Shown here piece after piece: positions 1 through 10,312 of a DNA stretch of 64,000 bases. Every line of letters begins with the position of its first letter. Positions within the stretch are counted from its first letter, which is position 1. A model generated the notes under the pieces. It was not told the origin of the DNA and ran no database searches. It saw only the letters and a program-made list of their open reading frames with translations. Source of the stretch: Candidatus Brocadia carolinensis (GTDB lineage: Bacteria > Planctomycetota > Brocadiia > Brocadiales > Brocadiaceae); NCBI GenBank assembly GCA_002009475.1, contig AYTS01000061.1:1-64000 (forward strand). Reading direction: 5' to 3'. The translations under genes were made by a program, and so were the position numbers.

Positions 1-371
1 CATATTCTTTTTGATCCTTCACCGCCATTTTCTCCTTCCAAAAGTTTTTGGAAGAAGTCTAGGCGATTCTTACCGAGTTTTCGATGTTATGATATTCTTT
101 AAGTTATCGATGTTATGACATAAACCCTCTAATTAAAAGCTGTATTTCAGTCGTACCCCCTAATGAAAACGAATGAAGACAATTTAAAACGAATTTCCTT
201 GAATACCTTGTTATTACTGATAAAATAATGACTTTGTTCGAGTAGTACAACGATAAAAACAACAAAATTGTTGTGGCTATGGTTGCCAAAACATCTCTTT
301 GTCATTACGATACTACTTCGATGTGTCCGAATAATGTATTTCTCTTTGTACAGTAAGGGTTGCCCGCTGCA
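1..371. other. Intergenic start of window, no gene seen
   Basis: I see no convincing coding region here. The only long open frame (minus, 147-398) has a low-complexity composition and no recognisable motif. A short inverted stretch lies near 37-54 (CCAAAAGTTTTTGG), which could be the end of a hairpin belonging to a gene outside the window. Confidence 0.5.
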
Positions 372-770
372 ATGGATAAGATTCCGATAATAACACACTC
401 ACATACAGAGTTTATTGACATTACGCGGAAAGTAGAAGAACTCCTGGAAAAGCAGTCGGCGAAAGAAGGGATATGTTATATCTACGTACCTCATACTACA
501 GCCGCTATCACGATTAATGAAAACGCCGATCCTTCAGTGAAAGAGGATATGATACATGACCTCAACAGGATGGTGCCATGGAATGGTCATTATACCCACA
601 GGGAGGGGAACGCTGCCGCTCATATCAAATCCACCTTAGTGGGGTCTTCCGTATCCGTACCTGTCTCCCTGGGAAAATTAGCCCTTGGAACGTGGCAGGG
701 TATCTATTTCTGTGAATTTGACGGACCAAGGCGCAGAGAGGTTTTTGTACAAATCATGAAACATGAATAA
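372..770 (+). CDS. YjbQ family (UPF0047) protein
   Basis: This is a compact single-domain protein of about 132 residues, the normal length of the YjbQ/UPF0047 family. Family hallmarks are visible: HTTAAITINENAD near residues 42-54, DLNRMVPWNGHYTHREGNA in the middle, and a C-terminal GTWQGIYFCEFDGPRRREV block. Members form trimers and some have been linked to thiamine-phosphate synthase side activity, but the physiological role is unsettled. I chose ATG 372 over the TTG at 360 because an AAGGG stretch lies about 14 bases upstream and the homology begins at once. The next gene starts 7 bases after the stop, so the two are probably co-transcribed. Confidence 0.85.
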   Translation: MDKIPIITHSHTEFIDITRKVEELLEKQSAKEGICYIYVPHTTAAITINENADPSVKEDMIHDLNRMVPWNGHYTHREGNAAAHIKSTLVGSSVSVPVSLGKLALGTWQGIYFCEFDGPRRREVFVQIMKHE

Positions 771-777
771 CACCCAC

Positions 778-1600
778 ATGAGACCCGGAATGGTACTGAA
801 TTGTCGCTGGAATTTAAAGGACGCCGCAAAGGTTTTTTTTTGTCTATGTGATCCTTATGTTTGTTGGTATGCCGGTTATCGTGCGGTTCATCAATGCCTT
901 CCTCGGTCTTGATATCCTGAACAGCATCGGACAAAGAAACCTGATCCTTTTTATTTCACTTTTTATTAATGTATTGATCTGTTCTTATGTGTTTTACATT
1001 GTCTGCATTGAATATCGACAATCAGTTGCTGCCTTGGGTCTGTCCATAGTAAATCTATCGAAAAATATAAAACAAGGTATCAAACGATATGCAATCACGC
1101 TTCCTCTTATCATACTCGCTGGCTTTGTCATCAACCTAATCTCCAGCTACTACGGCCAATTACCGGAAATGCAGGATGTCGTCCAATGGGTGCTGGAAGA
1201 AAAATCGCTCTTTGTCCTGGGGAGTCTAATCTTTTTTGGGATTGTCGTTGCCCCGGTTATTGAGGAAATTATGTTTCGTGGGTTTCTGCAGCCGGCATTG
1301 AAAAATTCATTCTGTGGACGGTATGCGATTGCAATTACCGCATCTCTCTTTGCTGCCGTACACTTGGATATCTTCGCCTTTTTGCAAATATTTATCCTGG
1401 GAATGCTTCTTGGTTATTTGTATGAGAAGACTCAAACTCTCGTTGCATCTACCGTTGTGCATATCCTGCACAACTCACTAACCCTGGTATTTTTACTCTA
1501 TTTTAAGTTTTTTTTTGAAAGGAAAAATTCCGGTATTTTAGCGGAATACTGTCAACAGCCTTCCATGGAGGTACTACAGATCAGGAAAGGTATGAGTTAA
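778..1600 (+). CDS. CPBP family intramembrane metalloprotease, split by a T9 run
   Basis: The protein is a polytopic membrane protease of the CPBP/CAAX (Abi, Rce1-like) family. The active-site motifs are present: EEIMFRG (glutamates and arginine), FAAVHLD and VVHILHNS. The in-frame part can only start at GTG 848. The ATG at 778 gives a good family-type N-terminus (RWNLKDAAKVFF), but it joins the protease frame only if one T is removed from the nine-T run at 833-841; it then continues VYVILMFVG. Another T9 run at 1508-1516 falls just before the C-terminus, so the last 25 or so residues are also uncertain. It follows the YjbQ gene with a 7-base gap. The substrate is unknown; some family members act in bacteriocin self-immunity or protein processing. 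Confidence 0.75.
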
Positions 1601-1719
1601 CATTCGTACATCATCACTTCGAATCTTGATCACTAATTCCAAGCCCTCCATTTTTGATTCCGTGGCATACCGTGAAAATCTACCGTGAATTATGGGGACA
1701 CATGAACCCTGGAGGCATT

Positions 1720-2938
1720 ATGTTTAAGGATGTGGATGAACAATTAGAGATTCTGCTGCGCGGGACAGTAGATATTGTTACAAAAGAAGAATTGGCAAAA
1801 AAAACTCAAGCGGTCACGAGAAGAGAGTAAACCGCTTCGCATAAAATTAGGACTCGACCCAACCGCTCCTGACATCCATATCGGGAATGCGATCCCAATC
1901 CATAAATTGCGGGCATTCCAGTCGCTCGGCCACACCGCCATACTCATCATCGGGGATTATACGGCAACCGTTGGTGACCCTTCCGGGGTCAACAAGACGC
2001 GCCCCATGATTACCTATGAAAAAGTGTTGGAAAATGCCAGGACGTATCTTGCGCAGGCAGGGAAGATTCTTGATTTAGAAAAAACCGAGGTGATCTATAA
2101 CAGCGAGTGGTTTAAAAAGATGACCTTTCACGATGTCATCCAACTCACAGCCAAGATGACTGTAGCCAGAATGATGGAACGGGATGATTTTACCAAGCGG
2201 TATAATGCTGGCATTCCCATCAGTGTGCATGAATTTATCTATCCCCTCATGCAGGGGTATGATTCCATTATGGTAAAAAGTGACGTAGAATTGGGCGGCA
2301 CGGATCAGTTATTCAGCTTGCTGGTTGGAAGGGATCTGCTGCGGGACGCTGGTGCGGAGCCACAGGTCGCTTTGACCACCCCACTCCTTGAAGGAATCGA
2401 CGGAAATAAAAAGATGAGCAAAAGTCTTGGAAATTATATCGGGGTTACAGAATCTCCCAGCGAGATGTTTGGCAAGGCGATGTCTATCCCAGACAACCTC
2501 ATGCGTAAGTATTTTGAACTGGCAACAGACTTGAACACTGCCGAGATCAATAAACTCCTCGACATCCACACTCACCCACGCGCAGCAAAAGCAGCTATGG
2601 CAAAGGCAATGGTTCGGCGCTATCACAACGACCAGGATGCGGAAGCCGCCGCAGCAGAGTTTGACCGTGTCTTTAAAGAACATGCACTGCCGGACAAAAT
2701 ACCTGATGTCGAAATATCCGGCAGCGAGTTAGCTGACGGTAAAATATGGATCGCAAAACTTATTGTCTTGTGTAGCTTTGCCACGACCAACAGTGAGGCA
2801 CGACGATTGATTCAACAGGGAGGGGTAAGTATAAACAATGATCCCATAAATGATCCCACGCTGAATATCGAGATAAAACCCGGCATGGTCCTCAAGGTTG
2901 GAAAGCGGAGATTCGCGAGAATTGTGCTTAAAAAATAG
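1720..2938 (+). CDS. tyrS: Tyrosyl-tRNA synthetase, split by an A8 run
   Basis: The enzyme charges tRNA-Tyr with tyrosine in the cytoplasm. It has the class I signature PTAPDIHIGN (HIGH-like, with Asn at the last position), the KMSKS loop (KKMSKSLGN) and a C-terminal S4 RNA-binding domain (VSINNDPINDP to VGKRRFARI). ATG 1720 follows a GGAGG site and encodes the expected N-terminus (MFKDVDEQLEILLRGT). That frame reaches the main body only if one A is removed from the eight-A run at 1797-1804, which gives AKKLKRSREESKP. As printed, the body could start only at a weak TTG (1775). Since this enzyme is normally essential, the break is probably not a real loss of function. Restored length is about 405 residues, typical for the family. 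Confidence 0.93.
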
Positions 2939-3085
2939 GTTGCACCACAGAATTCAGCAGTCAGCATCCAGGAAAGAACATTAGACGTAGAGTTCTGTCT
3001 TGTTTTATTCTGGCCTATACGCCCGGACACCTGGTTCCAAGGGGAGAGTTCCTGGTTCTTGTAAACAACGCACTGTGTACCAAAA

Positions 3086-3742
3086 ATGGATAATACGCTC
3101 ATTGTCTTCCTCAAATATCCAACCCCTGGACAAGTAAAAACCCGTCTGGCAAAGGACCTCGGCAATGAAAGGGCATGTTTCATTTACCAATCACTTGCAG
3201 AACACGTTATCAAGAATATCATCCCGAAAAATCAAAGACCCTATGAGGTACGGATCTTTTTTACCCCGGTGGATAAGGCGAGCGAAATTAAAGCATGGCT
3301 AAGACCTTTCCTTAGCATCATACCGGGAGACAACACACAGTTTATATCTCAGAAAGGAAATGGTCTGGGAGAAAGAATGTCTACTGCCTTTAAAAGAACA
3401 TTGAAAAGGCCTCCCCGCACAAACGAAGGCAAGAGATTTTCGCCACATCATGCGATAATCATAGGGACAGATTGCCCCGAAATAGATGCAGAATTAATTG
3501 AAAGCGCCTTTGAAGTTTTAAAAGAAAAGGACGTTGTTATCGGGCCATGCAAGGATGGTGGTTATTACTTAATTGGCATGGCTAGATACATACCCGAATT
3601 GTTTGTGGATATAGAGTGGAGTACCAGCCGCGTATTCGACCAAACCCTGGAAAAGGTGCAGAAAAACAATCTATCCTGGAGCATCCTCAAGACTCTATCA
3701 GATATTGATTGTGTAGAAGATTTGTATCCGAGGAAAGATTAA
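3086..3742 (+). CDS. DUF2064 / TIGR04282 family glycosyltransferase
   Basis: The 218-residue protein has a nucleotide-diphospho-sugar transferase fold of the TIGR04282 type. Family blocks visible are FLKYPTPGQVKTRLAKDLG at the N-terminus, IIIGTDCPEID near residue 130 (the metal-binding DxD-like site) and IGPCKDGGYYLIGMA. Some members sit in arsenosugar biosynthesis clusters, but nothing here supports that role, and the natural acceptor is unknown. It starts about 150 bases after tyrS and ends before a strong inverted repeat shared with the convergent gene. Confidence 0.82.
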   Translation: MDNTLIVFLKYPTPGQVKTRLAKDLGNERACFIYQSLAEHVIKNIIPKNQRPYEVRIFFTPVDKASEIKAWLRPFLSIIPGDNTQFISQKGNGLGERMSTAFKRTLKRPPRTNEGKRFSPHHAIIIGTDCPEIDAELIESAFEVLKEKDVVIGPCKDGGYYLIGMARYIPELFVDIEWSTSRVFDQTLEKVQKNNLSWSILKTLSDIDCVEDLYPRKD

Positions 3743-3882
3743 TAGGCACGGTGATATTCGCTCTCGATAACCTTCGCAATCAAATAGTCTACCAACCACG
3801 CTGCAATATTGTTTGCTGTGCAAAAACTTCTCGTGGCTAAAGTTACCTGGTAGTGTAAAAAAAATAAATATTTCTTATGATC

Positions 3883-3920
3883 TTTCAAATAAAGTGTGTC
3901 ATGGCACACTTTATTTGAAA
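3883..3920. terminator. Inverted repeat between convergent genes, likely bidirectional terminator
   Basis: Two 16-base arms, 3883-3898 and 3905-3920, are perfectly complementary around a six-base centre. The arm ends are A/T rich, so each side supplies a T stretch. The repeat overlaps the stop codon of the minus-strand REC/PAS/GGDEF/EAL gene and lies 140 bases after the plus-strand glycosyltransferase. The core AAGTGTG-n6-CACACTT recurs at 42587-42606. Confidence 0.6.
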
Positions 3921-6900
3921 TTCATAGTAATGCCCTTTTGCAGAAGACGATCTATATCGCCGGCTGATAATGGCTGGCTGTAAAGGTAACCCTGTATGTT
4001 ATTACAATGGAGTTCACGAAGAAAGTCAGCCTGTTCGGTGTTTTCAACGCCCTCGGCAACGATCTTCAGCTTAAGGCTCTCAGCTACGGCAACGATAGCG
4101 GTGACAATTGCTGCGTCATCCGGATTTGTTGTAATGTCTTGTATAAAAGACCGGTCAATCTTGAGTGTGTCTATGGGAAAACGTTTCAAATAGCTCAGAG
4201 AAGAATATTCGGTGCCAAAATCATCAATGGAAAAGAGTACCCCAACGGACTTCAACTCCCGGAGCGCAGCAAGAACAACCATGTCGTTTTGCATAATAAT
4301 ACCTTCTGTAAGTTCCAGCTCCAGACACTTCGGGTCAAGACCCGTCTCCCGCAACGCACGGGTAACCATATTCACCAGATTCTGCTGCCGGAACTGGCGC
4401 ACAGAAAGATTAACGGTAATACGGAGCGTGGAAAACCCTGCTTCGTGCCATGCCCTGGTTTGAGCACAGGCGGTCTTCAGCACCCATTCACCAATGGGAA
4501 CGATAAGGCCGGTTTCTTCGGCAATGGGAATGAATTTGGTAGGGAAGAGCATCCCCCGATGGGGATGCTGCCAGCGTACCAACGCTTCCATACTGATAAT
4601 CTGGCCGCTATTCTGATCCACCAGTGGCTGGTAATATACGACCAGTTCGCCTTTTGCCAGTGCCTTGCGCAGATCATTTTCCAGCATCAGCCGCTCAAGA
4701 TTATTAATATTCATGTCCTCCATGTAAAACTTGAAGGTACTCCCCCCTTCTTCTTTGGCATGGTACATGGCAATGTCGGCCTTTTTAATCAGATCGTCCA
4801 TGTCATTTGCATCTAACGGATATATGGCAATACCTATGCTCGAGGTTACATGTACTTCATGTCCCTCAAGGTAAAAGGAGGTAGACAGGGCACTAAGAAT
4901 TTTTTGCGCTATGAAAGCAGCGTCCTGTGGATGGGTAATGTCTGAGATGATAAAGATGAATTCGTCTCCTCCCAATCGTGATACCGTGTCTCCTTCTCGT
5001 ATGCAATTTTTCAGACGGTCTGCAAGGGTCTTCAGCAACTGATCACCAAAAGCGTGCCCTAACGTATCGTTAATCGTTTTAAACCGGTCAAGATCAAGGA
5101 ATATTACCGATGCCAGTTTTTTGTTTCTGCTTGCATGGATCATTTCCTGACGAAGACGGTCAGTAAACAAAATACGGTTGGGCAGATTGGTTAATGTATC
5201 GTAATGTGCCATATAAACAAGCTGCTTTTCTACCTCCTTTTTATCCGTAATATCCTCATGTATCGCAACGAAGTGGCATGTTTTTCCATCCGGGTCCAGC
5301 AGCGGGGTAATGGTCTGATTCACCGTATAAAGACTGCCGTCCTTGCGGCGATTTATGACCTCTCCATGAAAGGCATTTCCAGAAAGGATCGTTTGCCATA
5401 CCTGCTGATAGTATGCAGCATCATGTCTGCCTGATTTAAACAGGCGCGGGGTCAGGCCACAAGCCTCGTCTGATGTGTACCCGCTCAGTTTGGCAAAAGC
5501 GGCATTGACCCACGTAATTCGTCCCTCGCTATCGGTAATAAATACCGCATTGGCTACCGATGCCATTGCTGCGCTATGCAAACGCAACTGTTGCTGATCT
5601 CTTGCAACCAGCAAGGTTATGCTGATGCGGGCAGCCAGATTTTCCAGCAAGTGAATGGTTTTTGTATCAAAGACGCAGGGCTTGCAATCATACAAATTCA
5701 GCATACCCATCACCTTACCCTCAGAATATATGGGAACCGAAAGAAAGGAGTTCAATCCATAACGGTAAGCGCGTTCCCGGCATTGTTGAAAGACAGGTTC
5801 TTGCGTATCAATGGTCTGTGACTTTCCGGTACGAATGGCAAAACCAATGATGCACTCATGCCCAGGAACATCTTGCCATTGTGCTGTGAAATCTTTAAGA
5901 TAATTTCCGTGCGTGCCGGCTTGTGCTGAAATGCTAACCGTGCCATCTTTTTCTTTCATGCCGATCCATACCAGCGGGTAAGCGAAGATATCGGTAAGAC
6001 GCGTGCAAACATACGGCAAGATAAAATTCAGCGGTTGTCCCTGCAACACAAATTGATCAATCTCGTGCAGTAAAGCATCGATAGTCTGCGTTCGTTTGTG
6101 ATCCGTGATGTCAGCAACCACGGCCATGGTGCCGTACACACTGCCTTGTCTGTCGCGCAGTAATGCCGTGGAGATGCTGATGTCAATCGGCGAACCGTTT
6201 TGTTTTTGCCTGCGTACTTCTACGCCGGTCACCGACTCGCCCTGCAATACCCTTTCCCGCAATGCAAGGAAATCTTCTTGTTTATCTTGAGGAACGATGG
6301 GAAGAAAGTGGCCGAGCACTTCCTGCTCTTTCCAGCCAAACATGTGTTCTGCAGCCGGATTCCACATCACAACGTTTCCCTGTGGATCAAGGGTGATAAT
6401 CGCCAGCGGCGAGGCGTGAATCAAAGCTTGAAGAGTTTGGTTCGTCTTCCGTAATGCCTCTTCGGCCTGCTTTTGTGTGCTGATATCTGTTGCGATTTCA
6501 AGCCGGACAATACGTCCGTCCACCCAGGTGATTGCCCTGTCGGAAATGGTATACCATCGCCCGTTCAGGGTGTTCTGAAATTCCCAGTCATACCTGCCTG
6601 CAGGATTTCCCCTGGCGTCTAAAAGTTTATCGTTGGTGCAAAATTCACACGGACCTGCCTGATTTGCCTGAAATACCCGCCAACAGATTTTACCGGTCAC
6701 ATCCTCCAAAATATCCCGTAGACATTTGTTTACATAAAGGACTTCATGGGTTTTCATGTCTGCAACATATACCACGGCATTCAGTCCATCCAAAACTGAA
6801 GTAAGTCGGTTATGAGATTCATGCAAAGCCACTTCCGCACGTTTACGTTCCGTGATGTCTCTGGCAATGCCAATAGTTCTCGTGACATTTCCGCGACCGT

Positions 6901-8707
6901 CCCTTAACTGAAAAGTCCTGTATTCACATACGATTCCCGTGTCTTTAAACCTGAGCTCAAATTGCAGGCTTTCTCCTCGTATGGTTCTTGTATGGAAATC
7001 CATTGCTTTTTTCAGGTTCTCTTCATCAAAAAGAGGTGAAAAGGGTTTCCCAAAAAATTCTTCTGGTTTATGGCCGGTAAGCCTTTCAAAGATATTGTTT
7101 ACATATAAGATATTGCCTTGCGTATCGCAAATATATGCAAGATCTCTTATTTCTGAGAATAGCAATTTAAATATTTTTAATTCTTCATGTATCTTTTCAC
7201 TCTCAGTAATGTCCACAAATGCGACTCCCACACAATTATTCGTGAGGGGAAAAGCCTTGACTGAAAAGATGGTTTTGAAATTACCCGTGTTAGTAAAGTA
7301 GTCGTCTTTCAGGTTTTTTACCTTCCCGGAACGGATAACTTCGGCATACATTTTTGGAACTTCCGTGTCGATGAGGGCAGGAAAACACTCTGCCATGGTC
7401 TTTCCGATAAGACCCTCCAACGCCACTCCGGTAAACTGAATTGTTGCAGTATTGGCGGCAACAAGTTTGCAGGTTCTTATATCATCGATATTTTCCAAAT
7501 GCCACACAATCAGACCTATTTGTACATTATTTAAGATCTCTGCATAGAGCCGGATGCGTTCCTCCGCTCGTTTGCGTTCGGTAACGTCCCGGAAAACACT
7601 CAGAACGACTCTCTTATTCCCCCATGAAGTAATACTGGTATGGAGTTCAACAGAAATTTGATGACCATTTTTATGACGAATGCAAAAGTCCTGGGTAAAG
7701 GCAGCGCCCATAGTAACACAATCTTCAACCATCTTCGTATAGAGCGTTACGGACTCTTCATGATAGAGTTGTGTGTGGTGCATCCCGACAATCTCTTTAC
7801 GATGATATCCAAATAAGTCTTCCGCCCTTTGATTTACATCGGTAATTATCCCTGATTCCATATTGACAAGGAAAATTGCATCCTGTGAAGCTTCGATGAG
7901 GTTATGGTATTTTGCTTCAGTTGCCTCATCAGGCTGTTTCCCTTCGGTAATATTCTGCGCAGTGCCATAGATATGTATGACTCTACCCTGTGCATCCCCC
8001 CAAACCGGCTGAGCGTAATCACGCAGCCATAGGACTTCTCCGTTTTTGGTAATAATACGAAATTCGCTTATCTTCGGCTGCCCTGAAAGCAAATGATTCC
8101 GGTGCTGAAGGAAAACAGGTTTATCTTCGGGACGCACAAGACTATACCAACTATCACATCCATTTATTTCTTCAAGGGTATAGCCGGTAATTGGAGGAAA
8201 AGCTTCGGTTACACATTCACCTACGAACGTACCATCAGATTCCACACGTAAGGTATATGCAAAGTCAGAATTGGTTTCAAAGGTATTACTCCGCCCCTGA
8301 CAAATTTTCACATGCTTCACTGATTCATTCCGTTCCTTCTCTACCCTGGCATCCCTCAGACTCTTCTTTAATGCCATGGGTAAACCGTGCAATTTTCTCT
8401 TAAGGATATAGTCGCTCAGACCGGATTTCATTCCCTCTACGGCGATTTCTTCGTTCCCGTGATCGGTAACCATGATTACCGGCACAGAAGGAAACCGTTC
8501 TCTGATCGACCGGAGAATCCATAATCCATCTGCCCAGTCAAGAAGATATTCGGTAATCACCGCGTCGAAGGAGCCTTTTTCAATGACCTCGTCAAAATCC
8601 TCCCGTTTCATTATCTCCAGGAACTCTAAACCATAAAATTCCTTTTGAAAATCTCGTTTGATCTGACTCCGGTCATCCTGATTATTATCGATAAGCAGAA
8701 ACTTCAT
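3911..8707 (-). CDS. REC-7xPAS-GAF-GGDEF-EAL c-di-GMP signalling protein
   Basis: This 1598-residue protein probably makes and/or degrades c-di-GMP in response to several signals. In order: a receiver-like domain (residues 1-125), six PAS domains (about 140-880) each closing with an IT(E/D)xK-type segment, a GAF domain (about 895-1045), a seventh PAS (about 1050-1170), GGDEF (about 1180-1340, intact SRLGGDEF) and EAL (about 1350-1590, MEALVRW and DDFGTEYSS). Both catalytic motifs are intact. The receiver is odd: the phosphoacceptor position reads ITEYLL with Glu53 where homologues have Asp, so it may not be phosphorylated normally. No transmembrane segment is obvious, so it is probably cytoplasmic. 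PAS5 carries extra cysteines (CEFC), a possible metal or redox site. The gene stands alone, starting at ATG 8707. Confidence 0.92.
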   Translation of the reverse strand: MKFLLIDNNQDDRSQIKRDFQKEFYGLEFLEIMKREDFDEVIEKGSFDAVITEYLLDWADGLWILRSIRERFPSVPVIMVTDHGNEEIAVEGMKSGLSDYILKRKLHGLPMALKKSLRDARVEKERNESVKHVKICQGRSNTFETNSDFAYTLRVESDGTFVGECVTEAFPPITGYTLEEINGCDSWYSLVRPEDKPVFLQHRNHLLSGQPKISEFRIITKNGEVLWLRDYAQPVWGDAQGRVIHIYGTAQNITEGKQPDEATEAKYHNLIEASQDAIFLVNMESGIITDVNQRAEDLFGYHRKEIVGMHHTQLYHEESVTLYTKMVEDCVTMGAAFTQDFCIRHKNGHQISVELHTSITSWGNKRVVLSVFRDVTERKRAEERIRLYAEILNNVQIGLIVWHLENIDDIRTCKLVAANTATIQFTGVALEGLIGKTMAECFPALIDTEVPKMYAEVIRSGKVKNLKDDYFTNTGNFKTIFSVKAFPLTNNCVGVAFVDITESEKIHEELKIFKLLFSEIRDLAYICDTQGNILYVNNIFERLTGHKPEEFFGKPFSPLFDEENLKKAMDFHTRTIRGESLQFELRFKDTGIVCEYRTFQLRDGRGNVTRTIGIARDITERKRAEVALHESHNRLTSVLDGLNAVVYVADMKTHEVLYVNKCLRDILEDVTGKICWRVFQANQAGPCEFCTNDKLLDARGNPAGRYDWEFQNTLNGRWYTISDRAITWVDGRIVRLEIATDISTQKQAEEALRKTNQTLQALIHASPLAIITLDPQGNVVMWNPAAEHMFGWKEQEVLGHFLPIVPQDKQEDFLALRERVLQGESVTGVEVRRQKQNGSPIDISISTALLRDRQGSVYGTMAVVADITDHKRTQTIDALLHEIDQFVLQGQPLNFILPYVCTRLTDIFAYPLVWIGMKEKDGTVSISAQAGTHGNYLKDFTAQWQDVPGHECIIGFAIRTGKSQTIDTQEPVFQQCRERAYRYGLNSFLSVPIYSEGKVMGMLNLYDCKPCVFDTKTIHLLENLAARISITLLVARDQQQLRLHSAAMASVANAVFITDSEGRITWVNAAFAKLSGYTSDEACGLTPRLFKSGRHDAAYYQQVWQTILSGNAFHGEVINRRKDGSLYTVNQTITPLLDPDGKTCHFVAIHEDITDKKEVEKQLVYMAHYDTLTNLPNRILFTDRLRQEMIHASRNKKLASVIFLDLDRFKTINDTLGHAFGDQLLKTLADRLKNCIREGDTVSRLGGDEFIFIISDITHPQDAAFIAQKILSALSTSFYLEGHEVHVTSSIGIAIYPLDANDMDDLIKKADIAMYHAKEEGGSTFKFYMEDMNINNLERLMLENDLRKALAKGELVVYYQPLVDQNSGQIISMEALVRWQHPHRGMLFPTKFIPIAEETGLIVPIGEWVLKTACAQTRAWHEAGFSTLRITVNLSVRQFRQQNLVNMVTRALRETGLDPKCLELELTEGIIMQNDMVVLAALRELKSVGVLFSIDDFGTEYSSLSYLKRFPIDTLKIDRSFIQDITTNPDDAAIVTAIVAVAESLKLKIVAEGVENTEQADFLRELHCNNIQGYLYSQPLSAGDIDRLLQKGITMNFK

Positions 8708-8787
8708 AGTTTATCTCTGTGTTGTAGAGAGAGCTCTGCGAAAGAATACAAGGCATATAAAATACTGAGTGCAGATCAAGTTCTTTG

Positions 8788-9283
8788 TTAACCAAAAAAT
8801 ACCCTCCAAACAAAGAGAGAAATCATCACAAGGCCGATAATCAGTTTTAACATCGACCCCCCCAAAAAACCTACAAAGTTACCCAGGCCCGACTTCAACG
8901 CCCCCTGGTAACTCTTTCCTCCTATCATTTCAAAGACAATGGTGCCAACGATAGGTCCTAAAATCAAACCGACTGGACCACCCACAAAGAACCCGGCGCC
9001 GGTACCCACCAGTGAACCAATAATTCCCCATCGTGTAGCGCCAAATTTTTTTGCACCGTATACATTCCCAAGGTTTTCCAATACAACAGAAAAAAATGGC
9101 CATCAATGCAAAGAGCAACAACATTACCCAGGTAACTTTTTCAAAATGGGTACAGAGTGCATAGATAAAAGCTCCCACCCAAATCAGAGGCGTGCTCGGA
9201 ATGATCGGCACGACAATTCCAGCCATTCCCACTATCATTATCATGAGAGAAATTACAAATATCGCAATATCCCAAATTCCCAT
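8788..9283 (-). CDS. DUF456 family membrane protein, split by an A7 run
   Basis: A small hydrophobic protein matching the DUF456 pattern. The N-terminal half has two membrane segments (FVISLMIMIVGMAGIVVPIIP and WVMLLLFALMAIF). The C-terminal half begins ENLGNVYGAKKFGATRWG and continues with glycine-rich membrane stretches. As printed the halves lie in two overlapping frames. Removing one base from the seven-A run at 9090-9096 joins them as ALMAIFSVVLENLGNVYG. Start ATG 9283 follows a GGAAAG site. Function is unknown. Confidence 0.78.
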
Positions 9284-9403
9284 CAACTATCTTTCCTTCA
9301 AGATGTTTAATTTGCAGATGTTCAGAAAACTTCAGCGTCAATAGCGCCGTAATTTTTCAGCATGTGATACACAGATGGTATTTTTTTCGTTGCTCTTATA
9401 TAA

Positions 9404-10174
9404 TTAAGCCTCAAATTCAGCTACAATAACCGTATGATCCGATGGCTTGTTCAAAAGCCTTGGGGCGATGTCGATCCATGCCTTTGTTGATTTATTTGCC
9501 AAATTCCGGGTTGCCCATATATGATCAACCCTCCAACCCCGCTTCCCGGCGATGGCATTTTTTACCCGATAATCCCAGAAAGTATATTGTCCGGCTTCAT
9601 GCTGATGTAGCCTGAATACATCAACAAATCCCCATTCCTTCAATTTCAGAAGGGCTGCATGCTCATCGGGGTGGTAGCCTATGCTCCCCAGTAAATGATC
9701 CGGATCATAAACGTCTCTTGGTTCAGGCGCAACATTAAAATCTCCCACCCACAGCACCGCCTGATCTGGCCGGTAATTTTTGTCAAAATACTCGTATAGT
9801 CTTTGAAACCAATCCAGTTTATATTGAAACTGTTTCAAAAGGGGATGGACACCCTGGGGGATATAGGTGTTGACCAGCGAAATGTTATGCACAGTAGCCG
9901 CAATGAGACGTGTGCCCTCAGATTCGTATTCATCAAAACCTATCCGGACATTTTTCAAAGGAACTTTACTGAGAATGGCTACCCCATTGTAAGACTTTTC
10001 ACCACGGAAGACCGTATAATATTTCATATCCTCAAAAGCTTCCTTCGGAAATTCAGCATCCGTCACTTTTGTCTCCTGAAGACACAGGATATCCGGTGAT
10101 TCTCTTTGTATCCAGTCAATCACAATCGGTAATCTTGCCCTCACCGAATTAACATTGAAACTGGCAATTTTCAT
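9404..10174 (-). CDS. xth: Exodeoxyribonuclease III
   Basis: A 256-residue AP endonuclease / 3'-5' exonuclease of the EEP superfamily used in base-excision repair. Motifs seen: MKIASFNVNSVRARL at the start, LQETK (metal-binding Glu), SYNGVAILSK, GDFNVAPEPRDVYDP (catalytic Asp/Asn), WRVDHIW and KPSDHT (catalytic SDH). The start was placed at ATG 10174 because homology begins exactly there; the longer reading to 10273 runs into a palindromic repeat. It is followed by intergenic sequence and no obvious partner gene. Confidence 0.93.
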   Translation of the reverse strand: MKIASFNVNSVRARLPIVIDWIQRESPDILCLQETKVTDAEFPKEAFEDMKYYTVFRGEKSYNGVAILSKVPLKNVRIGFDEYESEGTRLIAATVHNISLVNTYIPQGVHPLLKQFQYKLDWFQRLYEYFDKNYRPDQAVLWVGDFNVAPEPRDVYDPDHLLGSIGYHPDEHAALLKLKEWGFVDVFRLHQHEAGQYTFWDYRVKNAIAGKRGWRVDHIWATRNLANKSTKAWIDIAPRLLNKPSDHTVIVAEFEA

Positions 10175-10219
10175 GGCTGAAACAACCTGTACCCTTAATA
10201 GGAATGAGGCATCTGTAGT

Positions 10220-10312
10220 AAGCGTATTAAATAGACTGACATGTGCTGGTCGTTGCGAGCGACAGCAATACAATCCTACTCATAAGATTGCTTTGGGTTA
10301 ACGCCCTCGCAA
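10220..10312. repeat. Palindromic intergenic repeat (degenerate member of the CATTGCGAGCGAAGC family)
   Basis: The stretch contains a CGTTGCGAGCGACAGCAAT-like arm near 10248-10270 and a diverged opposite arm, GATTGCTTTGGG...CCCTCGCAATAA, near 10288-10316. This is the same arrangement of arms as in the larger repeats at 35.6, 42.9 and 61.3 kb. It lies just upstream of the exonuclease III gene. Confidence 0.6.

Noticed and set aside
1508-1516. T9 run near the end of the CPBP gene as a certain frameshift
   Set aside because: Both frames give plausible short tails, so no decision is possible from sequence alone.
4007-4816. 269-residue plus-strand open frame opposite the GGDEF/EAL gene
   Set aside because: It mirrors the conserved EAL/GGDEF coding strand and has no start signal or family motif.
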